Position numbers and translations under genes: made by a program
The notes under the pieces: model-generated
The model's input: only the letters and a program-made list of their open reading frames with translations
Databases searched by the model: none
Told to the model about the DNA's origin: nothing
From: Dipodascopsis uninucleata var. uninucleata
Taxonomy: Eukaryota; Ascomycota; Lipomycetes; Lipomycetales; Lipomycetaceae
NCBI GenBank assembly: GCA_030568195.1
Contig: JAJLTO010000006.1
Location: 248,001-312,000 of the forward strand
DNA length: 64,000 nt
Direction: 5' to 3'
Shown here: piece after piece, positions 31,205-41,697 of the stretch
Layout: each line of letters opens with the position of its first letter
How positions within the stretch are numbered: the first letter of the stretch is position 1

Positions 31205-34154
31205 CTATTTCATATTATCTCTAAAAACGCTCAACGTGCTATCGGTAGCTTTAATTGTCGTTGTATTAGTCGTTACGAAGTGAGTTAAGTCTTTGCTCCT
31301 GAAATCATCCGTCAATCTTGCCCCACAGAACAGAGCATAGTTGCGGGCTCGAGAAACCTTATATCTATCATCTGTCTCAGTTTCATCAATATACATCACA
31401 GTATTTGCAAACAGGAAACTTGTGACTTCTGTAAAAGAGTTATCTAGTTCTAATATTTCATGTACGCCTTCATCACTCTTAGTATTAATGCTCCCCACGT
31501 CAATTGCATCCAAGATCTAAACTGTTAGAAGCTTTATAACTCATGTCTTAAAATATCATCTGAAGCAGTTTGCTTACGTTCTTTAGTTCACTATTCGATG
31601 AAATTAACCTAGTGTAACTATCTCCATATCTGTCTATTCTGGTCGAAGCCTCCTTCCTAGTATCTTCGGTGGCAAAATAGAGATGTCTTGATACATTAAT
31701 TATTGTATGGCCATGATTCTTAGGCTCAGCTACTTACCTTGGCTCGTATGGGATAACTCTTTTGTTATATATACAATCTTCAATCCAAATTGGTTTAATG
31801 ATGTCAACATCATTTTGCTTTTTGAGCAAAGATACTTTAACGAGGTCTTTGATAAAAGTTAGCATTTACCTCATAGAGACAGTACAGTACAGCCACTTAC
31901 TTTGATCTGCTATCAGTATATTCTTTGGTATATTTGCCTTGCTGATACTCGAAATCCGACCTCCATGCTCTTGTATAAGTTTCTGAAGCTTATCTTTACG
32001 ATCTGAGCGTATCATTAAACAAAATGAAAGACCATCAAATAGCTTGTCAGAGTATTGACTTTCCATTATTGCACTATTATTAGATTCCGATCCATAAATT
32101 ACAAACTCTCTTCTTTTTTTCTGAGGAGTCCTTCGTTGACTTTGCTCTAAGTCCATTTTTTTTTCGTCCAGCTCCTGTTCCGCCAGAGATTTAAGCTCCA
32201 TAAACTCATTCAAAGACAGAGCGGATAGATAATCCTTGTCTTCCCGTATTCTGCGGAATCGTGGAAATCTCAAAGTAAAGTTTGTTCTATATTGATCGGA
32301 TATACCGACAGAAGCTGCCTTGATCTCGATTACCACAGATTTGTCAGGTCTGATCCATACGTCTGGAGCTTCGCGATCATTCCTTTCTCCTGCAAGCTCG
32401 ATATAATTTATAGGCGGATTTTTTCGATCCCATGTCGTCCAGTTGTTATCTGTGAGATGCCTGATTGTAGCATATTCACTAGACGTAAATCCACCTCCAA
32501 CCCGACAAAAGGACCAGTATTTCGGTATTTCAGAATTATCTTCAGGTTTTACATCGACTCGAAGCCCGCAGAGAAAACTAGACAACGCCTTACCCCGTTT
32601 TCCTTGACCGTAATATCCGCCAATTATCAGGCAGTCCAAATTCTCCCCAAATTCTTGCATATACTCTGGCTTAACCTTAATCCAGTCATTCGTTCGTTCA
32701 TTAACTTTGTATACAGATCTAGGATTTTTGATGACAAGTCCTTCGCTCGATTCCGCAATAACTCGTCGTAGATTCCTCTCTATATCGTCTTGTGTCCTTG
32801 CTAATACAAAAGGATGTATTTGTAGGCGAGAAGAGCTTATTTTGATCAAACGATCTAGTGCTTTTCTTCTGTCCGCTAGCGGCCAATTGACCAATGAATG
32901 ATCATTTAGAAAGACGATATCAAAGACTCTGAACAGCGGATGGGATATACCTGTATCTAATTTCTCAGCAATGGCTGCTGACTTCAGAGATCCAAAAGGC
33001 TCTATCTTTTCCTCAACAGGATCCCACGAAACCATTTCGCCATCCAAAATGCAATTACGTACATTTGAATTAAATATTTCAGACAGGTACTTTGTTAAAG
33101 ATCCATCCAAATCATCCATCGATTTTCCATAAAGATATGTATAATCCTTGGCTCTTCTGCTGAAAAATTTGAACTTTCTACCTGAGTCTGCCATATGAAG
33201 TTGAATGCGCTCTCCGTCAAGTTTTTCTTCGATCCAAAATTCACTATTATACATGTTACGGATTACTTGACTGTAAGTAGCCTTTGGAAATGCAGCGAGC
33301 TGAGGTTGAAAACAGTTCATTAAACTGATCTGATTTTCTTCAGGAGTCAGACGATGATTCTCGTCAAAGAGCTCCCAACATACCCGCTTAAGGCTGCTAG
33401 TAACATTGTATAAGACAACAGCATCGGGATGCCAGGCTGCAAAAATAGATCGCTCGCTTAATCCCATATTCATTTGTCGTAGAATGATTCGAATGATCCA
33501 TTTCATCTCAACTGCATTCGTCAAGCTATACAACTTCGAAAATATGGGTAGTTGGTCAGCTGCCTTACTGTGCCTACTCAGATCAGTAAGCATATCATTA
33601 ACTTCATCAACAGTAAGTTTCCCAAATTCATCTGACGCTTCGCGCTTCTTCATCATCTCGTAACAGCGCTCGGCAAAGTCGCCGGACGAGGTTCCTCTTC
33701 CAGGTAGCTTGTAATTTAACAGAGAGTAAGCATCTTCAGACTCCGCTGAGATTCCTAGCACTTTAATTAAAAGTTTTGCAATAGCCTTTTCTTTAAGACC
33801 ATACATTTGACGTTCTTTGTCTTTGTTTGGAAGCAAAAGACGAAAACACGGATAAATATTGTTTCCAACTTCCTTCTTCCATCGTCTAACGAAGTTACGA
33901 ATCACCTCGCCTTTCAAATTCAGTTGCCGATGGTATCCATACGCCTTATGCCTGGTAAATCTACGATATCGTGGCATCCTGGAATTAACCTGTATGACCT
34001 TATCAATGAAATCTGTGATGAGTGTATGAAATGGTGGAGAGCGACCATGATTTACTGGTGGATCCAGCCCAACCACATCTTCCTCAGATTCTTCATAATC
34101 CGAGTGCTCTAGTGCATCTGGTACATCCTTAATTTCGTCGAAATCCTCGTCCAT
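31205..34154 (-). CDS. LIG4: DNA ligase IV, four exons
   Basis: ATP-dependent ligase of non-homologous end joining (Dnl4/Lig4), partner of Lif1/XRCC4. Minus-strand exons: 34154-31901, 31846-31738, 31686-31578 and 31516-31205, 927 residues, all phases agreeing. The DNA-binding domain occupies the first 240 residues. The adenylation site has the active Lys in WIEEKLDGERIQLH. Other nucleotidyltransferase motifs: FKFFSRRAKDYTYLYG, CILDGEMVSWDP, EGLVIKNPRSVYKVNERTND and WIKVKPEYM. The OB fold ends near RFPRFRRIREDKDYLSALSL. BRCT 1 follows (FDGLSFCLMI; DIIKPIWIEDCI split over the second exon), then the linker RHLYFATEDTRKEA with FGDSYTR-like YGDSYTR that binds Lif1, and BRCT 2 in the last exon. Introns are 54, 51 and 61 nt, all within the last quarter. 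The start is the first ATG of the frame. Confidence 0.95.
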
Positions 34155-34729
34155 TATTAAGTCATTCACACATATATAGTCTCTTACTCTTCATCTATTA
34201 TAATATACGGTATCCATTTCTGCTAAGTAGTGCTTAATACAGTACCATTAAGCATTTATCGCATGATACGTGTTGATCATCAGTCTCAGTAAACTGATTA
34301 TGAGTGATCTGAACATCGAAAGTGGATTATGTCACGTGAGTTGCAAAAGCGATGCATTAAAAATAAATTCGAGGAAAAGGCCTGGAGTAATTAAGTGGAT
34401 TTGTCTGCTTAGTTTTTTATAGCTACCCTCTCCTTAGGCAGAGATAAAATAACTCTTTTGAAGAAACACACACAAAAAAGAGCAACTACTGTTCGAATAT
34501 TCGCCTTTCAGTGTCAGAGTCCAACTTGTAAAATAGTACCAATATTGAAGACGACTGTTGGTCACCATGCTATTACTTGACATTCCCGACGCGAATTGAA
34601 CTGAATCAAACAACTGATCTACTTTATAGACGAAGTACTGCAGATGTTTTAGCTTATATTACTAGAGGTCAATCATATTAGATACACTGGCACGATAGAA
34701 AATAAGAAGAGACATCAACGTAGTCGTCA
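34155..34729. other. divergent promoter region LIG4/IRS4
   Basis: 575 bases between LIG4 (-) and IRS4 (+). AT-rich, without a coding exon. GTCACGTGAG near 34331 contains a CACGTG E-box. Nothing else recognised. Confidence 0.5.
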
Positions 34730-36862
34730 ATGGCTAATAACCAGGCCACGGAGACCTCGAGCAAGCCGGCGTCAGCTCTAATCGCCGCGTCGATTGCGTC
34801 CTCAAGGCTGGGTTCGGCCCCAAGCAGTCTCGGTACCCTGAATCCATCGAACTCAAATCAGAAGCATAAAAAGAGATATATAGTTGATGCGAAAGATGTA
34901 GATGGTTACAAGAAGACAGATCCGACGGTAGCAGCGGCTACAGCTGCGTCCGGAAGTCTCAGTACTGCTGGTCATACTGTATCATCACGAGCTTCGAGCG
35001 ATGCTAGTGTTACCCCTTCAATTATTTCTGCGCGAACAGTTTCCAGTGCTGCTAGTGCTGCTGCTAATGCTGCTAGCTCAAGTGCAGCACCTAATGCTGG
35101 TACTTCGAATACGATAACCGGCGCTAGAACAGCAAGTGTGATAAGTGCTTCTAGTGTTGCAACGGCGATCAGCGCGGCCAGTGCTGCTAGTGCATCTAGT
35201 ACAGCTAATATCAATAATAATGAAGCTGCACCAAAGACCAGTAGAAGGTCAGAGTCGGGTGATAGAAGGCCAAGGTTTTTTTTAGAGTTACCTAAAGAGA
35301 ACCGTACGGATCACCGCTCGGTCTCAAAAGATAGTACGAAATCTACGCGACAAGATTTGCCGAGTTCGAGCGGTCCGTCAATACAGAGGCACTCGCCTGC
35401 TCCGAGCGAGGGATCATATTCTAGAATTTCAGCTTCGTCTCCCGCCCAATCTATCAGATCGACTAAATCCCGGTCTTCGAGTCTCGCATCATATTCGGAT
35501 CCTAGGACAGCCGACACTTCCAGTGAGCAAAACGAATCTATATCATTATCCTCATCTCGAGTTTCTGATACCGAGTCTCATGAAGGAGAGTCAGGCACCA
35601 AACTTTTAAATGCCAACATATTGACTTCGTCGCTTCCGATAAATAGAATACCACATTACATCGCAGAAGCTGACACTAGCCTCAAAAGCGCCTCAGATGG
35701 TGCTTTGATCGCTGCGAAACTAGTTGCTCAAAGAAACATAGAAGAAACAAAATTGGCTACCGCTGCTGCTGAAGCGGCCAAAACAGATTCCAAAGCTGCT
35801 ATTCCGAAGCGGAGCTATTCTGTTGTTCTGCATTCGCCCATCCCTCGACGCGTAATCAAAGCATCCGTGTATAAGAGCGCCGATCAACCCCATGAGAATA
35901 TGTCTAATAGAGACTTTGAGACACAGGAGGATCGAACAGGAATGTCCGCCGAAGCAAGAGCATCTGTGTCCGATGGCATTGAAATGGCCCGATCTGAATC
36001 AGCTCCAATCATCAAGATAGAGGAGAAATCTTCTAACCGTACGGATCGCAAGCCAAAGATAGTGTATGTCCGAAAGGATCGGAATAAATCATCGGCATCA
36101 TTGGATAGCAGCAAGTCATATGTGGAGCCATCTCGTTATTTGGATCGTTCAAAAGTGGGTCATTCTCATGCGCATTCTTCTAGTTCTATTAACCTACGCC
36201 GTCTGAGCTTGTCCAAAAGTGCTGCTAATAGTATAAGTTCTGGTACAGAATCTTCGAAGTCGAGTCTCTACCATCATCCTGATAGCTCTCTGTCAGTATC
36301 CACTTTACCTTATCATGGTCTATGGCGGGAGAATGGCGGTTCCCCTTTTTCTACAGCGTCTACTCCTACTAAAATATTTATGAGATCTACCATGAGGAAG
36401 CCTCCAAAGCCAAAGCATATGTTCAACGCTGATAAACCTTGGAAGCACCTAATTATAAGTGGTACTCCTACGGAAACAGAAAAGAAACGATATGGTGCTC
36501 TTTGGGCTGCTAACAGAGGTACTCTTTTACCGTCTGATCTTTCCCACTGCGTTCAAAATCTAGTAGTAAAGCGCATATGGGAGAGATCGCGCTTGTCCAG
36601 AGAAACTTTGGAGAAAGTCTGGGACTTAGTATGTAAAGAACCTCGCGGATATCTCACGAAAGATGAGTTTTTGGTTGGTACTTGGATTATTGATCAGTGT
36701 CTTTACGGGCGTAAGCTTCCACAAAAGCTCTCTCCAGATATATGGTCCGGTATCAATCTGGGCGTTAGTCTCTCACCGGTGTCAAACAAGCATCATCATT
36801 CTCACGGATCACATCACAGGCATAAAAAAATACATAAGAATCGAAATGGAGATCGCCGTTGA
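34730..36862 (+). CDS. IRS4: Irs4/Tax4-type EH-domain protein
   Basis: EH-domain adaptor; in S. cerevisiae Irs4 and Tax4 activate the Inp51 phosphoinositide 5-phosphatase and affect cell-wall integrity signalling and rDNA silencing. Single exon, 710 residues. Near residue 45 is the motif KHKKRYIVDAKDVDGYKKTD. Then comes a long disordered region, first Ala/Ser-rich (about 60-155), later Ser/Arg/acidic. The C-terminal EH domain starts at about residue 575: DKPWKHLIISGTPTETEKKR, YGALWAANRGTLLP, CVQNLVVKRIWERSRLSRET, LEKVWDLVCK, YLTKDEFLVGTWIIDQCLYG and RKLPQKL. This is the Irs4-type variant of EH, including the W-x-x-x-D-L-V and Q-C-L-Y-G-R-K-L-P blocks. The last 25 residues are His/Lys-rich (KHHHSHGSHHRHKK). 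Family assignment is firm; there appears to be one copy here, so the split into Irs4 and Tax4 does not apply. Confidence 0.9.
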   Translation: MANNQATETSSKPASALIAASIASSRLGSAPSSLGTLNPSNSNQKHKKRYIVDAKDVDGYKKTDPTVAAATAASGSLSTAGHTVSSRASSDASVTPSIISARTVSSAASAAANAASSSAAPNAGTSNTITGARTASVISASSVATAISAASAASASSTANINNNEAAPKTSRRSESGDRRPRFFLELPKENRTDHRSVSKDSTKSTRQDLPSSSGPSIQRHSPAPSEGSYSRISASSPAQSIRSTKSRSSSLASYSDPRTADTSSEQNESISLSSSRVSDTESHEGESGTKLLNANILTSSLPINRIPHYIAEADTSLKSASDGALIAAKLVAQRNIEETKLATAAAEAAKTDSKAAIPKRSYSVVLHSPIPRRVIKASVYKSADQPHENMSNRDFETQEDRTGMSAEARASVSDGIEMARSESAPIIKIEEKSSNRTDRKPKIVYVRKDRNKSSASLDSSKSYVEPSRYLDRSKVGHSHAHSSSSINLRRLSLSKSAANSISSGTESSKSSLYHHPDSSLSVSTLPYHGLWRENGGSPFSTASTPTKIFMRSTMRKPPKPKHMFNADKPWKHLIISGTPTETEKKRYGALWAANRGTLLPSDLSHCVQNLVVKRIWERSRLSRETLEKVWDLVCKEPRGYLTKDEFLVGTWIIDQCLYGRKLPQKLSPDIWSGINLGVSLSPVSNKHHHSHGSHHRHKKIHKNRNGDRR

Positions 36863-37149
36863 ATTAAATATACTATTTAAAAGTAATATTAGGATTTTGG
36901 AGTAATAAGCATATATTATGTTAATGGTAATTTTGATTTAATTGGTTTTGGACTATAAATTGGTTTGGTTTGGTTTTGATGTATCTGTAAGTAATAAATC
37001 AAGGCATTTATCATCTATTATAGAATATCAATGGCTAGTAGGTGTTTCGTGCGGCTTATATGTAGATGTAGTTTTCAATATTACTTAATATAAAATCTTT
37101 GTATAACTTCCCTGACATAAGGTAAAGAAGAATTTTACTACAATGAGAA
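36863..37149. other. short intergenic spacer
   Basis: About 290 AT-rich bases between two plus-strand genes. TTGGTTTTGG-like repeats near 36940-36975 follow the IRS4 stop. No other feature. Confidence 0.45.
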
Positions 37150-39378
37150 ATGAAAAGAAGTAAACCAGTGGCGTCAGCTAAAGGTGGGTATTTTATGACG
37201 TGACTTAATCTGAATGTATAAATTGTTAACATCCTTAATGAAGCGCTTGTTAGTGCATTTTCAGTGCAGAAGAGAGCTAGGACTTTGTCAGAAGAGGCAG
37301 ACACTGACACCAGGAAGGGATGCGATAAATTTCAGCAAGCATCAGACGGCAAAACCAATACTCGAGAGGGTTCAATAAACAACAAGTATTACTTAGATCA
37401 AATGACAGCCGATGTCAAGGAGGAGGATGACCAGGTGTTTCAGATTGATTACGTGTCCGCCAGTGATTCAGATGAGGATCGCAACAGAGAACCTGATATA
37501 GAGGTTCTCGAAGATCTTAGCTCCAGACCGAGTAGGAGTCGAGAAAATAGCCGCAATGATTCAAGGACTGAAGATCATATAAAAGTGTCAGTTTTTACTC
37601 CAATGGACGCAAATCATGTAACTTTAGAGCATGGAGAGTTATTTGCTCTAGGTTATAATGAAAGTCTTGTTATACAAGGCGTATACTGTCTTCAAGTTCT
37701 TAAAGGACAAATTCAATTGAATGGCGCTGTACTTAACGCAAACTCGTCTGAGCAGAGTATTTTTTCATTTGCTACACATGCAATTCCAAGGATCGAGAAT
37801 GCTCAGACTGGTGAGAACAAAGTCTCAGTGAGTGCCGACGAAGAAGAAGAGTTATTCGAAGAACTTGATAAATTAGTACCCGACGACATTGACATAGATC
37901 CACTTCTCAATCATCCCACTCTCTTCATAGTGAAGTCAAAGCATACGGGGATATCCGAAATCGAAAAGGTTATGAAGAACGTTAAGATTTTGTCGCAGTT
38001 AGATACTAAAAAAAGTTATTCTGTTATCTACGAGGCTTTACACCCTCCAGCAGTTTTAAATATACCACAAGCATGGCGATCACAAATAGATCTTGCTTCT
38101 AATAACTCAGACAGGAAGCAATACATAGTTTGTGGACCTAAGTCTTCTGGAAAATCCACATTTTGTCGTTTATTGTCAAATGGAATAATTTCGAAAACTA
38201 ACCATGTAGTTTACTTAGACATTGATCCTGGACAGCCTGAATTTGGACAACCTGGCAACATCAGTGTTCGATTAGTTGACAGATTTATTTTAGGTCCGCC
38301 TTTCTCGCATGCTATCAATGATGAGCATACCTTTTCTCTTAGCTTTGGTCACGTAACTCCACGCGATGAGCCGGATGAATACTTGAAGTGTGTATTTTCT
38401 TTGATATCTCATTACGAGAAGAATTTTAAGTCACAAAATTACCCATTAGTAGTCAATACTGTGGGATGGACAAAGGGTCAAGGAGTCGATATACTTGATA
38501 AGATATTAGCAAGATTTGTGAACAATGACTCTGGACATTCTATATCGAATGTTTTCTACTTAGGGCCGGCTCTCTCGCAATTAGATATGGATACAAATAT
38601 GGAACTTGCACATGTGTTGAAAGGATGCGGTATTGAAGTCAAAGAGCTAGAGTTCTTTGATGATCCTAAGAGGAAACTGCTTCACAAGACGCATTTCATA
38701 CCTGCAGACCTCAGAGGACTTCAATTACTATCGTATTTTCATATGACAAATACAGATAGTTGGAATTTCGATTCACATATGTTTGCAATGCGACCCTGGA
38801 TAGTACCATATTCTACTTCTACGGGTGATGACATGGAAGCTGGTGTACATGCTGTCGAGTTTCTGAAATTTCAAGATTCTAGAGATATATTGGATGAGCA
38901 TGTAGTACTAGGTCTACAAGGTGTTGTTGTATCTATAAATTTAGTTAAGCTAGAAGATGGTGAAATGCGGATACGATATTGCGCAGGATCGGAAATCCCT
39001 ATAATAGATTATGATGCAGGGAGATTTAATCATAATTGTCTTGGTCTAGCTGTTATTCGTGCGATAGATATAGAAGGCAGATTGATGCAACTTATTGCTC
39101 CTGATATGGTGGTATCTCGGATAAGTAAACTACTTGATGAAGGCTCAAAAATACTATTATCAAGAGGGACCATAGCTCTCCCAATATGGGCTCTATGGGA
39201 TGGTAATGCTGATAATATCGCTGGCTACAATTTAAAGGATGTTCCGTACCTCGAGATAGGTAATGGAACTGCCGGTAAAGTCATATCTAATTCAATGACT
39301 GCTGTCGGCAGCCAATCTCTTCGTGTACGACGCAATGTCATGCGAAGGGGTCAGCAAGGAAGACAGGGCAAAGTATGA
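37150..39378 (+). CDS. GRC3: GRC3, polynucleotide 5'-hydroxyl kinase (Nol9)
   Basis: Nucleolar RNA kinase that, with the nuclease Las1, processes ITS2 of pre-rRNA and helps RNA polymerase I termination. The main exon runs to 39378; the open frame there has no early ATG. I propose a 34-nt first exon, 37150-37183 (MKRSKPVASAK), whose GTGGGT donor joins in phase to an acceptor at either 37263 (TTTTCAG, giving VQKRAR) or about 37242 (giving ALVSAFSVQKRAR). Both keep the frame; the latter looks more like Grc3 N termini. Seen in the body: an acidic region, a beta-rich N domain (VTLEHGELFALGYNESLVI), the Walker A GPKSSGKST with YLDIDPGQPEFGQPG (Walker B and the Clp1/Grc3 lid region), VNTVGWTKGQG, and a C-terminal domain ending RRNVMRRGQQGRQGKV. 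About 730 residues, close to the fungal norm. Confidence 0.9.
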
Positions 39379-39975
39379 ATCTCACATACTACAATCTTTT
39401 ATTCACTTGATGTCTTACACAAGGATAACCAATTCTATTGTATATATCTTGTATATTAATTTCAATCTATTCTCTTCATGATAATAAGTTACAAAGTGCG
39501 ACACGATTAAAGATTAAAACACTATATAAAATAAAAAAATTACTATAACCACATAGACCACAGCTCCTAATCCAATAAATGCACCTAGTAAGACAATAAT
39601 AAACAAAATTGCCTATATTTTAATGATAAAACAAAATTGAATACCATATTTATGAGGAAGATAGATGTAGTAGTATAGTGACATCATGGCTAATTATTGC
39701 TTGCTAATCAACACTAAATCATACTCCACAAATATGCTCTTTCTATTAACAACAAAACAAGTGCTTAATTTTTAATCTATAATAACCGCCCACTTTGATA
39801 TGCTAGTAATAATAATCATTATCCGACAGAGAGGATAGTGACTACCTCGATCGATGTTTACAAGACGCCAGTTCCAAACGAGACGCATATCCTTAATATA
39901 GTAAATTGTTAAAATACACGAGAAATATTTCCTCTACCATGATATAAATAATAAAAAGATGAAAAAAGGATTTAA
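39379..39975. other. convergent 3' region
   Basis: 600 AT-rich bases between converging genes. Runs of A/T and ATAAA-type motifs fit the two 3' UTRs. Nothing else seen. Confidence 0.5.
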
Positions 39976-41697
39976 TTATGCTGTAACCGGTGACCAATTT
40001 CTTGTCTTTTTGCTAAGATGACTATAATCATTGCGCGGAGGTAGAATCATCTTGGCCTTACCACTATAGAAATCAGGACTTAACTTTCCATGACGCCGCA
40101 TTTCTAACTCCATAGCTAGAATACGTAAAAAGTTACCATTCATTCGTGGCTCTCGTGGACGAATTATAGGTAAACAGTTCTGTTGGATATCATAAGTCTG
40201 CATCTGAATGCTCTTCGCGATAAAACCGTCCTCCACAGACTCTGTGCGTTCCGCTGGCAAATTCAATTGGCTAGATGCGGAATCATTTTCAGATGCAGTT
40301 GGTGTTGACGTAACCGCAACTTGAGAAACTCGCTCTGGCTGTATTGTTAAAATTCTGGCAGATGCCTTGGCAGTTACGCCATGAACTGAACCAGAACGTC
40401 TACTGCTACGCACTGAATTCGGTTTAGCAAGATCTCTCTCAGATGCACCACTCTCAGAATGACTTCGCCGACTGGAGTTTCTTCTAGAGTTAGATCTAGA
40501 ACGAGAACGCGATTTTTTTGTACCTCGTCCGTCAATGCTTCGTGATCTTCTTGGGTGTTCCAGATGATCAATTTGATCCTTTGACATGTATTCTTCTTGA
40601 TGTCTAGCCATCGACGATGCAATCCACTTAAGTGAACGTAATGAAGAGTTAATTTTATTACTCATGCTAGAAGCTTGCCTCTCAAATTCATCTTCATAAT
40701 CCTTTTGAGTCCACTTGCTGTACGGCGATGATGGAGAAGTTGACGTAGACCGCTTTTCACGCCTTGGCGAAGGAAATGCAAATGTAGGTTTGGAAGACTT
40801 ATTTTTTGACGCAAAATCCGAAGGCAAAAATACCATAGCCGGTATGCAGACACCATTCTCATCGAGCGCCATGCAGAGTGGATGATCCGTATCCATTAAT
40901 ACTGGTTGTGATCTTTGCTTTCGATGACGACTAGCATGTGAGTCTGATGATATATCAATGATATTGGCATTGGCCGAAAATGAATTCGATCGACTACTAG
41001 GTCGAATAGTATCTTCAGAGTCACTAGAATCATATACAACAGGGAAATACTCACTATCCGAACTAGAAGAATAAGGTGTAGTAGGTGAGGTCCTTGGAGA
41101 AGATTCTGCAGAAGTGCTTGAAGATACTGAAGATGATAGCGTTTGAGTGGGAGAGCTTGACAAATTAGATGCTTCCCATGGAGATAATCGACTAATTTTA
41201 TAGCTCATATCATTCATGGAAGTATCACCCTCATTTTCATCAACGGTCGGAGGCACTAAAAGTTCCGATAGCTCATTTTCATATCCACCATCTCGACGTT
41301 GACGCGATCGTGATGATGAAGGAATACCTTTCTTTAATTTCCGCTTCTCAGCCGTGTCTAACAGCGTTGAAGAAGACAATTTGACTGACTTTTCAGCAGT
41401 TTGTAGCTGTTTTCGTAAATTACTGCTCCTAGGCTCGTCATTATCAGTCGCAGATTCTAATGAGATTTTTGAAATACTCTTTGAACTGGATTTTGCGTGA
41501 CGAAGTGGCGGTCGCGTTGCTCTCTTCTGTGGAGGAATAGTTGTAACTGCTAGAATAGCGGCCACCGCCGGAGAAATACTATTTGCAGACTTCGATTTTC
41601 CAGTAGAAGCAGATTTTGATGCTGATGATTTCGGCATATCGCCAAATCTAACAGCAGGACTATCAGTCCGTCGCGCTGAAATAGTCGCTACAGACAT
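39976..41697 (-). CDS. uncharacterised serine/arginine-rich fungal protein
   Basis: I do not recognise a named family. The 573-residue frame is read from the ATG at 41697 (MSVATISARRTDSPAVRFGD); a longer frame to 41865 lacks an ATG. It is almost wholly disordered, rich in Ser, Arg and Pro. Short ordered-looking blocks: SPAVAAILAVTTIPPQKR (about residues 42-60), LCMALDENGVCIPAMVFLPS (about 270), WTQKDYEDEFERQASSMSNK (about 325), an RSRSRSNSRRNSSRRS run (about 410), and a C-terminal block NGNFLRILAMELEMRRHGKL followed by AKMILPPRNDY. The first and last of these resemble conserved blocks that I remember from unnamed filamentous-fungal proteins; that is recollection, not a search. No catalytic motif, membrane segment or signal peptide. 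Many S/T-P and R-x-x-S sites suggest control by phosphorylation. Likely real because codon pattern and conserved-looking ends hold through one long frame. Confidence 0.75.
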   Translation of the reverse strand: MSVATISARRTDSPAVRFGDMPKSSASKSASTGKSKSANSISPAVAAILAVTTIPPQKRATRPPLRHAKSSSKSISKISLESATDNDEPRSSNLRKQLQTAEKSVKLSSSTLLDTAEKRKLKKGIPSSSRSRQRRDGGYENELSELLVPPTVDENEGDTSMNDMSYKISRLSPWEASNLSSSPTQTLSSSVSSSTSAESSPRTSPTTPYSSSSDSEYFPVVYDSSDSEDTIRPSSRSNSFSANANIIDISSDSHASRHRKQRSQPVLMDTDHPLCMALDENGVCIPAMVFLPSDFASKNKSSKPTFAFPSPRREKRSTSTSPSSPYSKWTQKDYEDEFERQASSMSNKINSSLRSLKWIASSMARHQEEYMSKDQIDHLEHPRRSRSIDGRGTKKSRSRSRSNSRRNSSRRSHSESGASERDLAKPNSVRSSRRSGSVHGVTAKASARILTIQPERVSQVAVTSTPTASENDSASSQLNLPAERTESVEDGFIAKSIQMQTYDIQQNCLPIIRPREPRMNGNFLRILAMELEMRRHGKLSPDFYSGKAKMILPPRNDYSHLSKKTRNWSPVTA

